Positions 34,083-45,359 of a stretch of DNA of 64,000 nt are shown one piece after another. Under the pieces are notes generated by a model. That model ran no database searches. It saw nothing but the letters and a program-made list of their open reading frames with translations, and was not told the origin of the DNA. Every line of letters begins with the position of its first letter. The stretch's first letter is position 1. The position numbers and the translations under genes were made by a program. Origin of the DNA: Bryopsis sp. KO-2023 (taxonomy: Eukaryota; Chlorophyta; Ulvophyceae; Bryopsidales; Bryopsidaceae); NCBI GenBank assembly GCA_030272585.1, contig BSYQ01000003.1:1488001-1552000 (forward strand), given 5' to 3'.

Positions 34083-36178
34083 CGCAGCGACAGGACGATC
34101 ACAATCGACCAGGATCCAGCAACAAGATTGACATCGCTGTTTCTGGTTGGATTGTTGGCAGTCTGCCGTACGACCAGCCTCAAAAAATCCTCAAGTTTGA
34201 GAAGCCACAAGCAGTGTATTGTTTCTTGGGCACCCCCAGAAAATTTGCCTACCAGTTTTTTTGGCCACGAAATGGCCAAAACGTTTATTTTTTAGACAAT
34301 TTTGGGGCCACAAAAGGGCCACACCCAGCTAAAGTTTGGTGGGGCTCAAGCCACATCTAAGAAAACAATCGGCAATTCCACAGAGAGAAATCAATTTTGT
34401 GTTCCGAGACCTTGCAATTAGTTGGGGCCACATTCTCAGTTTTTTGTGAACAAATTGGGGCCGCAAGAAGATGAAACAGCCAAATTTAGGGGCGCTTTGG
34501 AGCTGGAGAAATTGAAAAAAAAACTACACTGGCCACAAGCCTTGTGGATTGCTTGCTTGTGCCATTTTGGTGTACCTTGATGGGCTCCTGTTAGTCGAAT
34601 ATTTTCTGCATTAAAACGGCCAGATTTGGGGGCAATCCAAAATATCATTGAGAATTTGCTCACATGTGTGCACTTGCCGCCTTGTGTGGCAGAAATCCAT
34701 CCTTCCCCAAGCGACAAGTATGAGCTTTCTGTGGGAAAGAATTTCTGTGGAAGGATATTTCTGCAAGATGGAGGATACACTTCCAGAACAACATTTTGCT
34801 GGCAGTTCTCTCCTTGACCTTAGTGTTTTCGGCATTTTTCCTTGTTCAGCCATGATTTTTTCGTTGTTTAAGGTTTCTGTAACTGCATCCAGCCACTCAC
34901 TTCTTAACACAAGAAGTCAGGTCGATTCATTACAACAGTAGAACAGCAAAGCCAGCCGCTCTGCTTCCTCGTTTTTTGCGAAAGCCATTTCCAAATCATG
35001 GTTAGGCCGACGCATCGTCCACTAGATGATTATAAAAAGAAAGAATAAAAATGTTAGAATATTTCCATGAACGTAAATAAGGGAAGGAAAAAAAAACGGA
35101 TGTTGAATCCATGGAAATGTCATGGACATGCTAAAATCCCCCAAATATCTACAGTAAGAAGTATGGGCGTTCACAACGCCAAAAAAAAGATGCAAACGAA
35201 ATGGTGCCAAGCCATCCCAACCCCACCCCCTGCTTTCCCCTTGAAATAAAAGCTAGGAAAAACCAACACTCGGCAAATTTTTTCCTAATCAAAAAAATCC
35301 AGCAAAGTTTACTAATCCCCCTCCCAGCCACACCAAGCGGATAACGTAAATACCTAAAATCTCCAGCCCATCTTGCCGTTTTGTTGTTGTTGTTGTTGTT
35401 GTCGTTTTAACCACCAATCATTTCTTTTTCTTTTTTTTTTTTCCGAACAACTTTTGAGGCAGCCATCAAGAAGAAAATATCACAAACCCCTGAATTCTTT
35501 TTTTTTCCCTTTCTTTCTTTCTTTTTTTTTCTTGATGACTTTAGACCCCCCCCCCCTCCTTCTAAAAAAACACCGATCGCTTTTGGCTACTTGACCTCTG
35601 CAGATAACTCAGTGCCTGCGCACCGGTTTTCGCAACGAAAAAAACAAAAATATCACAACCACGATTAAGAAAAAAGCCACGAAAAAAAAACCATGCGTTC
35701 GATTCTCTTAATCTGGACCAAGCCTAAGGGCTCGGCCACAATGACAAATGAAAATAGTTGGAAAAAAACCCCAGAAAACCCTTGACAGTAGCCAATCGGC
35801 CCCCATTAATATCCCACGAAATAACACAGCAGCAAATGCATCCGCTTCTAATCTCTTCCTTTAGTTCCAGCATTTCTTGATGCTTTCACCCCACTTTGAC
35901 CATCCTTTCATTCACTAACAAGCAACAATTTTTTTTTGTGTAACACAAACCAAACACCCCCCCAAAAAAAATCTCATTTCAAAAAACAAACAAGCACCCC
36001 CCCCCCCCCCAATATCTCATTTCATTTCAACAAGTATTCACAAACACACACACAAAAATCCTGTCGTTTTCTCAAGTACGCACACGGGTGGCCCCTTCAC
36101 CTCGGGAAAAAGGCCACACTCATGGCATCGATCGATCCTGCCGAAAACCCAAATCCTTTTTTCAAGCGTCCATTCGAA
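34083..36178. other. Intergenic; degenerate GGGGCCAC-type repeats at 34260-34560
   Basis: 34260-34560 repeats TTGGGGCCACA-like motifs (near 34303, 34422, 34455) and GGCCA words at irregular spacing. 34560-35000 has longer open frames on both strands but none looks coding. 35000-36178 is AT-rich with a GTT trinucleotide run at 35383-35403 and C runs at 35547-35555 and 35997-36010. Confidence 0.5.
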
Positions 36179-36658
36179 CTAACGCCCAGACGTTCCTCTG
36201 GCATGGCTGATCACCTCTCCCATCAATTCAACTTGCGCACCGTACGATCGCGTCGTCGCCCAAACCGGATACCCATAAATCGGATCGAACTCCAGGTGCG
36301 TAAGGTGTTCGCCGGCTTCCGCCAAACTTATGAGCATTTCAAACCAACCGTTCATCGTAAAGAAGTGGAATCTCGTTTCCGTTTCGCCGATTGCGTTTTT
36401 CGTCAATCGAACGCAATCGTCTTGAATTTCTAGCAAGAAGGGGCCCTTTTCTTGTTCCATGCAAGCGCCGCAGATCCAAGAAACTTTCATGACATATCGA
36501 TCGGGCTCCCGCGACCGCCAAATCTTTTGCTGGCGTTTTAATAAAGCCAGGGTATCGCCGTGGAATGGACCCATCCGGTGCGCCATCGCGTTTCTGACGT
36601 TTTCGATGCCGACCAGGAAGAAGAAAGTGAAAAACAAACTCGAAAATTGAAACGTCAT
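36179..36658 (-). CDS. Secreted DUF6174-like protein
   Basis: A single open frame of 159 residues from the ATG at 36658. Residues 1-25 form a signal peptide (MTFQFSSLFFTFFFLVGIEN) . The mature part has the order expected of the DUF6174 family: W-R-S-R-E-P-D-R-Y-V-M (the usual 'W....P..Y.y' opening), a CGAC pair, a beta strand with LLEIQDDCVRLT, a 'tidelFd'-like helix (MNGWFEMLISLAEAG) and the closing LEFDPIYGYPVWAT, which matches the family's 'v.yDp..GyP' hallmark. Function unknown; such proteins are small extracytoplasmic domains. The two Cys may form a disulfide. The open frame extends 21 codons upstream of the chosen ATG without another plausible start. Confidence 0.72.
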   Translation of the reverse strand: MTFQFSSLFFTFFFLVGIENVRNAMAHRMGPFHGDTLALLKRQQKIWRSREPDRYVMKVSWICGACMEQEKGPFLLEIQDDCVRLTKNAIGETETRFHFFTMNGWFEMLISLAEAGEHLTHLEFDPIYGYPVWATTRSYGAQVELMGEVISHARGTSGR

Positions 36659-36956
36659 TTTTGTTTTTGACGTCAGGTTACTTTGCTTTCGGAGCTGAGT
36701 GAAGTAGAAAAAAAAAAACAAAAAAGGTGCTAGAGTGGCGCTTTCGATAGCAAGAATTGCGGCGGCTCAGGTTCTGCTGACGTCTTTATTGGCGGACGAC
36801 ATACAAAATGTCACATCGTGGGGGGTTGTTGCGGCACGGCCGTGAGTTCTGCAAGAATCCAATGTAGTTTTCTCCCTTGTCCTACGCTCTTGATGGATGA
36901 CTGACATCGTAGCTGCTGTCCGAAGCGAGATTGCACTGATCTTGGTCAGCTGGCCA

Positions 36957-36994
36957 ATATTTTCTTGGGGTTCATCTGTAGATTGACCCCAAGA
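36957..36994. repeat. Stem-loop around CTTGGGGT
   Basis: TTTTCTTGGGGTTCA pairs with TGACCCCAAGAAAA with one bulged base; the outer CCAAT/ATTGG extends it. Loop about 8 nt. Confidence 0.75.
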
Positions 36995-37044
36995 AAATTG
37001 GAACCACGTGCAGGGAGAGATCGATGGATCATGGAACCTGTGCT

Positions 37045-37071
37045 GAGCACGATTAATCAATAATCGTGCTC
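37045..37071. repeat. Perfect 11-bp stem-loop
   Basis: GAGCACGATTA (37045-37055), loop ATCAA, TAATCGTGCTC (37061-37071). Confidence 0.9.
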
Positions 37072-37375
37072 GATATCATGACTTCGTTGGTTTGGGGCTT
37101 ATCCTTGTTTTTCAAGGGGACTGGAGTTGATTTGTTGAATTGACTGAAGCCTGGACCATTTAAAAATAATAATTTAAAAAAACAATCTTGTGAAACACTC
37201 CTGCAATCATGAATATCCGTGGTTGCAGCGAGATATGATGTCCCAGTAAACAAGCAAACGCCGGAACGGATTTGGTGCTTCAATAGTGCGACCTGCACAC
37301 GATGGCGGTCACATTGATAATCGAAGATGCAGTCGTTTTACTGAAACGTGGTAATACCACGCCGCATCTTTCGCG

Positions 37376-37404
37376 TGCGTGGTGTTTTCCGAAAACACCA
37401 CGCA
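37376..37404. repeat. 29-bp near-perfect palindrome
   Basis: TGCGTGGTGTTTTC (37376-37389) and GAAAACACCACGCA (37391-37404) around a single C. The nearby GTGGTAATACCAC (37348-37360) repeats its GTGGT core. Confidence 0.9.
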
Positions 37405-38053
37405 AACCGAGTCGGTTGGCAATCATTCCAAGGCGCTAGAGCGCCGAGAAGATGTCTGGGAAAAAACAGAGAAATTTCTGTGGAACCTCAAGTGGCTGAC
37501 GACTTCAGTGTTGCCTGATCCTTGTTCGCTTTTTTGACCCGATCATATGTTAAGTTCAGTGGGAATTTCTGGCTTCTTTCTTCGATCGACCAGATTGCAT
37601 TAGTTTGGGGAGGTCGAGCCATAAAGTCGTCAGTGAATGCTGGTCGGTGCAAACCCAAAAAGACAAACTAAACGCACAAGAAGTGGTGGAGGTTATCCCT
37701 TGGGAAGCGGTCAAAGCGATCCGTTAGGTGAGCATGCGAACCGGCAGGGGCTCCGAGGGTTCCCTGATCGGTTTGACTTCCGAAATCTGTCAGCCCTGAA
37801 CTCGCAATTCTTGAGCCGTGAAACTTTGACTTTGCTGTAACTGCACGCAGGGATTCCCTTCCCAGTTTAGCTGGGGAAACAGTTTGCTGGGTTTTAAGTC
37901 ACGGATGCTTTTGTGTATGTTGCTTAGAAACTGTGGCGGGTTCTGGGTCTAATTTCTGTGTGGTCGATTTGAAGGAGGAAAGAAAATCGAATCTGGAAAG
38001 GTTCTCCCATTGCCTGTGTCGACCTTTTGATAGATTGGTGAGTCTTCAAAAGA

Positions 38054-38521
38054 ATGGCAGCTCCTGAGGCATCCCGAAAGAAGGCCTTCTCGATGTGCGA
38101 TTTCTGGGAAGGAATGCTAGGAATGAAGAACGCCAAATCGGATGCCGTCTTTATTATGTCTCCTGTGGACGAGAAGGCGGAGGTAATCCACAGAGATGAG
38201 GCCGCACCAGCAAACCCAGTCAAGCCTGGGGTGTCGCAAACTCATCGCGACACTGGACGAGGATGCTTATTTTCGAAAAAAGCAATGCAAAAATTGCAAA
38301 AGAAGCTGATGAATCATCGGAAAAAGGATGCCAAAAAAGTCCCTGACTCCGGGCACTCATCCTACGCTGTTGAGAATTCGCCTCCTTCGCAACACTCATC
38401 GAGCCCATCGTGCAACCTCAAGCTGGAAAAGCTTCCGGAGGGTATCCCGGATGTATCAGTTGAGGAGCGACGAGGGAGTGACACCAATTCCCAAATCTTA
38501 CTTCTGGAGAAAAAAAAGTGA
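38054..38521 (+). CDS. Unrecognised basic protein, 155 residues
   Basis: A single open frame with start context AAGAATGGC. The N-terminal third (KKAFSMCDFWEGMLGMKNAK, then VFIMSPVDEKAEV) reads as folded protein; the middle is Lys-rich (KKAMQKLQKKLMNHRKKDAKK), a possible nuclear signal or nucleic-acid contact; the end is Ser/Pro-rich and disordered. No family recognised. Support is codon-like composition and length only. Confidence 0.45.
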   Translation: MAAPEASRKKAFSMCDFWEGMLGMKNAKSDAVFIMSPVDEKAEVIHRDEAAPANPVKPGVSQTHRDTGRGCLFSKKAMQKLQKKLMNHRKKDAKKVPDSGHSSYAVENSPPSQHSSSPSCNLKLEKLPEGIPDVSVEERRGSDTNSQILLLEKKK

Positions 38522-39728
38522 AGTTTTTTTGCACACTCGTTTTCGGATGGGGTGCAAGAGGGTGTTGAGTTATAGGGGTGTTTTGATACGGGAAAATATC
38601 CATATTTGTGTAATGACGGTGGAAGGATTCTTGCAAAGGTGGAAATTGACAACAACTCGGAAGGACATGCTTGGTGCTGTTGCGCTCTTGGTGCATGGAA
38701 TATATATTCATAGGCAACATTTGCTCCAGTTTGGACAAAGATTTCAAAGAGCTTTGTCCTCGCATTTGTATTGCGTCCGAGTTTTCTTCCTAAAACGTTA
38801 AATGTCTTGAATACCCCGGTAACATGAATAATATAAGTACGAGTACGTAGTCTGTTTAAGGTTTAGGTTAACCCTGAGCCACATTTCCTCAGTCCCACCC
38901 AAGTCATGAAGCATCAATCAATAATTACAAACCAGCACATCCATATTGATTGATGTTCCGATAGAAATAATTGACATCCTGGCGCTATAACTTCTTGCCT
39001 TGAAGGCCTGATCCCATCCATATTGATCCTTGAACCGATCAGGAAAATACAATAAAGGTTCCCAGAGTACCATGCAGCTTTCACCCCTGAGCCGAGCTCA
39101 TCAAATTAAGGGACAGCTTCAGCATCGCACAGCGAACTCGCTTTGTGGGAAACTTTCGAAAGCATCCCGCACCACTTCAAGTGTCTCCGTCACGTCGGAT
39201 AAAGATTCAGAACGGAAAGAAACCAGACACACGATGGATGCTAAATGTGTCCAAGCGAGCTCAAGCAGTTGCTCCATCCATTGCCCAAGAATATGCATGT
39301 ATGCGACGTGTCAGCTGGGACAAAAGCGCCTTGCTCGATAGGACTAGAGATCAGCATACAAAGGGGGCTTGTAATGCACCGAATCCTTGACACGCTCGGC
39401 CACACGACACAGTGCAGTCGAAAACTAGAGCGACGCCGCTTGGGGAGAACGAGAAAAAAATTCGATTTTCTTGGAGATGGAGCTTGTTTACACCAAAAGA
39501 TGATCGCCACGAACATAGGACAGGTTGATTGTGATTCAAGGGTTTCTCTCCAACAATTCGCCGATGTTGGCTGCCTCGATAGGGGATAGATGGGGTCTAT
39601 TGAAACGAGAGTGGGTTCTTTTCCCACATTTCCCATTTTCTTTGGCTGGTGGACCTCAACCCGAAACAGACAAGATTCACAACAACGTCCGGGAAGAACT
39701 CAGCGGCAAGTGGTAGTCCCAGCTTGAT
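38522..39728. other. Intergenic
   Basis: A 12-base word ATCCATATTGAT is repeated at 38940 and 39017. Short open frames only; nothing recognised. Confidence 0.5.
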
Positions 39729-41012
39729 ATGAACAGAAGCTCCAAAAGGTTTTCCAGTGGCTGGGCTGTCCATCTTCTAGTTTTGGTATCCGCCGCAAGA
39801 TGTTGCTCCTCGCGCACTCTTCGGATGGCGCGCACCCCTGGTACGTACACGTTGATATTACGCTGGCTTTCACTGCTTTGCATAGCGCGAATCGAGTCAA
39901 GTGTCAAGTGCTGTACAAAAGGCGATCGAGTAGTTGAAAACGGGATGGAGAGTTCATTGGTTTCGTTTTCTCGCGCAGGTCACATTCCACAAGAAGTCGT
40001 GGTGCTTGCAGACGGCAGTCTACCCCCGATGATTCTCTCTGATGTCCCCTTTCACCCTTCAACGACACACCATTCTCACCACATCGGGGCACCCAACCAG
40101 GAGCACCTTACTCTTATCGTGCGCAAAAAGGTGCCCCGAAAAATGATGCTGGGGATGCCGCAGGTGCATGCGCCAACACACCACAGAACACAGGGGTTAA
40201 AACACCAGCACGAGCTGGATGAGCTCGACAAGGTTTTTCATCACGTGGAGGAGGAGCACTTGAAGGCATTTCAAGACCACCACCGCGACCCGATAAAGAC
40301 GCACTACTCTGTGGATGCCTCCGGGAAGATCAATCACGTCACAGTGGACGAGGAGATGGATTTCAAGAAAGCTCCCCCGATGGGTGCTGCGCACCATGAC
40401 GCATGGCAGCATTTGAACGAACATGAGGAGCCTTCGGTAGAGGAGAGAGCCGAGCTGGCGGCGGTGGAAAAAATGGAGCATGAACGAATAATTGAAGCCC
40501 CAGTCGTGGAGAATACTTTGACATCACTCGATGACCAGTTATGGGAGGATCACAAGCCACAGACCTATGATATCTCAAAAGACACCGAAAAGCTCGATCT
40601 CGAAAAGAAAGAATGGGAGGAAGGAAAGAAAAATAAGCGGAAAAATCGCTTGGCTTTGGCTTTGGGAGTGGTAGCTCTTGCAGTACTTTTCGCGGTAAGT
40701 GCCAAATGCACCATATGGTATCCTGTTCAAAACTTGCACCCCCTGTGTCTTGAAATACTGTTCTCACGTGCGTGGGTGTGACTTCAGGCGGTGGTCATCA
40801 AACTTTTGCCGATGCATGAAATATTTGGCAAGACGAAGAAGCATGCAATGCGACTAAAGAGGCAGGCATCCATTGACCCGCAGCCGTGGCATCCGTCAGA
40901 CTCTCGATATGGTGCCCCGGCGCCTAGGAGTCCCGTAAGAAGACCATCCTGGCTTCGACGAGACCGAAGTCCTGAACGAAACACAACAAATATGACCGAT
41001 TCGATCCTGTGA
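39729..41012 (+). CDS. His-rich single-pass membrane protein of the secretory route
   Basis: Three exons: 39729-39840, 39979-40694, 40788-41012, giving 350 residues. The N-terminus has a hydrophobic stretch (GWAVHLLVLVSAARC) like a signal peptide or anchor. The luminal part is His-, Glu- and Lys-rich (THHSHHIG, HQHELDELDKVFHHVEEEHLK, HYSVDASGKINHVTVDEE). Near residues 265-290 a single membrane helix follows a basic run (KNRLALALGVVALAVLFA); the C-terminal 60 residues are basic, Pro/Arg/Ser-rich and probably cytosolic. No family recognised. His clusters suggest metal binding, as inference only. The first intron is 138 nt, a multiple of three, without a stop, so its retention would add 46 in-frame residues. 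Confidence 0.68.
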
Positions 41013-41214
41013 TAATCTTTTCGTTTGCCAGGGATTCTTTGGAGGGGTGTGTGCATTTAGGATAGGGCCTTGGATGTTGGGGTCGCAGGAGACAGTTTTG
41101 CTGTAGGCTTGATTGTATAGATTTATTCGTGCACCTTGGGAAAAGGTTTTGGGGTAGTTTTAATCGCATTCAAGAAAAATGTTTTAGTGTTTGGCACTCG
41201 CACAACGGCACTTT

Positions 41215-41307
41215 TACCCAAATCGTACCCACTGCATACCCGAGTACCGAAACGATACCCAGAAAATACCCATACCGTACCCAGCATTGGGTACGTTTTC
41301 GGTAATT
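41215..41307 (+). repeat. TACCC array with 11-bp spacing
   Basis: TACCC begins at 41215, 41226, 41237, 41256, 41267 and 41278: steps of 11, 11, 19, 11, 11. The array ends in the palindrome CGTACCCAGCATTGGGTACG (41276-41295), and TACCGAAACGATACC (41245-41259) is nearly inverted at 41290-41304. Confidence 0.9.
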
Positions 41308-41659
41308 CGGGGTCTTGACACCTCCTTCTTTTGGTCATTTATCGAATATCAAGTGAACAAATATTTGAAGGTCGAAAGAAGAGCACTTGGGGATCGTGAT
41401 CATAACCAAGAGGCTAAGGCCTTAATCCGTTTTCTGTCGAGTGCAACGAACTGTTCAGAATCAAGTCTCGCCACAATCTCTGACTGGATCACTGGACAGT
41501 TTCACGATTGGAACAAAACCGCACCAAAGTCCTACGCCGCAAAGGAAAGCCATAAGTACACCACGACGTGTGTACCCTGCTACCTCAGAAATCCCAGCTC
41601 AAAACACATAACGAACAGAAGATCAATGGTGACATCTATATCGAACAAGCAAGCAAGGA

Positions 41660-41690
41660 ATATATATCAACATACTATGTTGATATATAT
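41660..41690. repeat. 31-bp AT-rich palindrome
   Basis: ATATATATCAACATA (41660-41674) and TATGTTGATATATAT (41676-41690) around one C: a perfect cruciform-capable sequence 240 bp upstream of the P450 start. Confidence 0.95.
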
Positions 41691-41931
41691 AGATAGTATC
41701 TCCCCCACGAGGCAATATATATCACGTTGTTTGTTTGAAATGTCTGAATTGTGTGTGGAAGAAAGGATACTGCGCACGCGAAAGGATACTGTTGTGAGAA
41801 AAGTTCGACTTCGGATGCCAAGAAAATCACGTGGCCTGTCGCTGTCGGTGCCCTGGAATAAAAATATGGAAACCAAACTCTGTCCTGGCACTTTTTTTTG
41901 TTGTGGCTGTGTATATTTTGTACAATAAAGA

Positions 41932-44900
41932 ATGTCGCGGTGTCCTGGCGGAGTGGGGTACCAGTGTCGACCTTTAGTTTTGCGACGTGCACTGGCGGCG
42001 CTTCCAAAGACGATCGACCCAACAGTGCGCAGCAAACGATACAATCAAGTTGTTCATTCGGTCGCTTCTGAAAGTGATGGAAATGTCGAGAATCTTCCTT
42101 TACCGAACGGTAAACCCGCCAAGCACCCCACGCCGACCTCTGTTCGTTGAAAACACGCTACTTAATGCCGCCAAAATCCAAGATTCTGAATGTAGAGAGG
42201 CGACGATTCAAAATCTAGGTTGATCAACCTCATGAGGAGCGTCATTTAGCATGAATATCCACCCGTGTTGAATGTTTGCATTTTGTTGTACTTTGTGCGA
42301 TAGATACCAGGCAGCATCTTCGCATTTAATTATGTTTGTTTGTTTGTTGAATGTATGTTTTAAAAGAGTTTTACGAATCCATCTATACTCAGAACAATTG
42401 TTACATTGCTTGGGGTCAATCAAAGAGTTGCTAAACAGATTCACTTGGCATTAAGCGTGGTTCATGTGTCTCCGTCTCAATCGACACAAAATTTGCAAAT
42501 ATCGGTCCAAAGTATTTTGCCAGGTCAACCTGTCATTCTCAAGGAAGCTGTGTGGAAAGCACACAATGTGTGTGTAGATTTTTGCAGTTCATTTCGATCC
42601 ATCACTGTTTAGGGACGCTCGGACTGCCAATAGTTGGTGAAACCCCTCAAGCTATTGCTGATCGATATGGATTTCTTGAGAAGAGAATCAAACAATACGG
42701 AAAAGTTTTCAAGTCGCATGTTTTTGGTGCGAAAACTGTGTACATTTGCGACGAAGATCTGATCAAAAAGGTGAAAATCTATGGTGATAATTTTCTTTTC
42801 CCTTTCATTTTTGCTGCACAACCCAATAGAAACTGACTATAGTTTTTAAGCATTCGTATTTAAAAAATTTGTTTGTATTACAAAAGATTTGCTGGACCAC
42901 CCATTTTGCTCTTTCTGCACACTGACCAGGTTTGCTTGAAGCTTTTTTATTATTATTATTATTTTTTCTGGGTTTTTTTTGGGTGTCTTATTTCATTTTT
43001 CGGTTGGGGGTTGTTCTGCAGGTGGTGAACGCGGATCCTCCCTTGATTGAATCAGCTTTGGTAAAATCTGCACTCCCAGTGATTGGCGAAACTGCCCTCG
43101 TCAACATCGACGGTGAGGAAATGTACAAGAGCTCCATGTATCGACCAATTCCATCCCAAGCTTGCATATTTCACCGGCAATCAACACAAATGGGTTCAAT
43201 TTAAAGTCAAATATCAAGCCAAATACTTGCATGAGTAATGTTCCAGCCATCAAGTGGCATTCTCAAACAAAGTGGTTACGTTGCAATCTCAGGAATGTTT
43301 TTTCGAGTTTCGTTGCTGATTCTTTTTGTGATTTTTTTTGGAAAAATAGGACCTCGGCACAGGTATTTGAGACGAATGATAATGACTGGGTTCAACTCCA
43401 AGGCTGTTGGGTCGTATGTGAGTTCGATCACCAGTCTGTCTGACAAATCGTTGCAAGAATGGGCGAACGAGGACTCTGTCTTGTTTGTGCGGGAGGTAAG
43501 CTCATATCAGAATTGCACAAAAAGAATTGCAATGGTGGAATGGGATGATCAAGATTTTTTTATATCAAAGCATACCCCCCCCTGAAAAAAAAAAAGAAAA
43601 AGAAAAGAAAAAAACAGAAAGAAAGCTTCCATCAAACCTGATGGTTTAAAATATTGTATTGAAGTAGGTAGGAGCCAATGAAGTACTATGAGGGGTCGCT
43701 GGAAAATTCTTCGGCTTATTTCAACAACTTTTTGGTGCTGAGTTTATTCGATTCTCAGAACAAAATAAAAAACAAAATGAAAAGATAAAAAAATATATCA
43801 AGGTTCTAATGACAGCGATCGAATTGTTTTTCAGAACCCTAGATTTTATTCTCATTGTATTGGGTTGGATCATGCAGGCCAAGAAGTTTGCTTTCAATGT
43901 GAACACGGACTGCGTGATTGGAATGTCTTCCGAAAAATACCCTTCCAGCAAAATTCTCCCCATTTTTGAGAGGCTGCTGATTGGGATCATCAGTTTGGGT
44001 ATAGACTTGCCATTCACCAGGTTCAGACAAAGCTTGAATGCCAGAAAAGACGTCCTAGAATGCATCAGAGAGGTAATGCCACCTTAATATAAGCATTACC
44101 CAATTTGCTTTTATACAAAATATGGATGCCCTGCTGTTATTTTTGATACTGCAAAAGCAGGAGGTTTCCCTAACCAAAAAAAAGTAAAATAAATGTAATG
44201 TGTAATATATATGGTTTTTCCAATGTATTGCATCAAAACTGAAAGCCTCGTGTAGCCCATTCACTGTGAAAAATAACATAAAACTTTCGAGCCCCCTTTT
44301 CTTCCCATAAAATATTCAACAGTAAATATCTATAGAACTGAGTTAATAGGAAAATGAGTTGACGCACTAAACAGTAAAACACAAAACAAAACACAAAACA
44401 CTTGGGATGTTATCTTTGATCAGCGGATGGAAGAAACAAGAAATGGGAGGACGGGGTCAAATGGCGATTCCAAGCTTCTCTCCAGACTTGTGAATGCTCG
44501 GGATGAAAATGGAAAAGGCTTAGAGGATGCGGAAATCGAAGACAATATCATTTTGCTGCTGGTGGCTGGATATGACACCACAGCAAACGTAGCCTTCAGA
44601 TGTCTCAACAACTTGGCGAAATATCCCCAGGTAAATGCAGGATGTTTTTGACGGGAGCGTGTGTACTTCTAACATTCCCAGTTTAAACAGTACAAAAAAA
44701 TCACAATAGAATTGACCAACTCATTTCCACTATGCATTGATTCTTAGTTTTTTTTTTGGGGGGGGGGGGATTTGAAAGAAAATGAAAACAAGGAAGCAGG
44801 ATTATGTAAATAAACCATGGATGACAAAAAAATTTGACAAAATGAAAATGCCATTCAGGTTTTGGAGAAAGCGATTCAAGAGCAGGAAGACTTGGAAGCT

Positions 44901-45359
44901 AAATTTGGCAAGGAAATATCGAGTGATGTCCTCGAGAAAATGCCCTACTTGGAGGCGGTGTTAAAAGAAACGATGAGATTAGAAACCCCAGCCCCTAGTG
45001 GCTTCCGTAGAGCAACCAAGACATTTGAACTGGATGGATACAAAATCCCGGAAGGCTGGCAGATTATGATAAGTTTTTTAGGGGCAATGAGGTTCGATGG
45101 ATCAGGATGGAAAAACACACAAACCTTCGACCCGGAAAGATTTTTGAAAGACTCCGGTTCGCAAGGTCAATACATGCCCTTTGGAGTTGGGGTGCATTCT
45201 TGCGTTGGGAATATTTTGGCCATGGTGGAGTTGAGGGTTTTGTTTTCTCAACTGTTGAGGGGATATGATTTCAGTGTGGAAAATCCTTATGCCAGATTGA
45301 CTGATTTTGCAATCACAGAGCCGGAGGATGAGATGCCGGTTAGGTTTTCGAAGAAGTAG
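41932..45359 (+). CDS. Cytochrome P450, CYP120/CYP26-like
   Basis: Seven exons in phase: 41932-42109, 42613-42770, 43022-43112, 43350-43495, 43878-44072, 44424-44630, 44859-45359; 491 residues. Landmarks: N-terminal hinge LPLPNGTLGLPIVGET, the I-helix oxygen-binding motif LLLVAGYDTTANV, the K-helix ExxR (ETMR), FDPERF, and the heme loop PFGVGVHSCVG with the Cys ligand. The overall style (short N-terminus, 'GETxQ', 'EKRIKQYGKVFKSHVFG') is that of the CYP120 / CYP26 / CYP85 branch, whose members oxidise retinoids, sterols or other terpenoids; the substrate is unknown. There is no N-terminal membrane anchor. Instead the first 55 residues are Arg/Ser/Ala-rich with few acids, so an organellar transit peptide is likely. 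A TGTAA follows the stop at about 45424. Confidence 0.95.

Larger units (their letters stand above)
36659..38053. other. Intergenic with a cluster of hairpins
   Basis: Holds three strong inverted repeats (36957-36994, 37045-37071, 37376-37404) and a short one at 37348-37360. No convincing coding sequence. Confidence 0.6.
41013..41931. other. 5' region of the P450 gene
   Basis: Contains the TACCC array (41215-41282) and a 31-bp AT-rich palindrome (41660-41690). No coding sequence recognised. Confidence 0.6.

Noticed and set aside
39001-39720. Overlapping open frames of 103 to 131 codons on both strands
   Set aside because: No conserved motif, no clear splice or start context, and mutual overlap.
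41215-41282. TACCC array as interstitial telomere repeat
   Set aside because: Telomere repeats are contiguous; these words are separated by variable 6-base spacers at fixed 11-bp steps.
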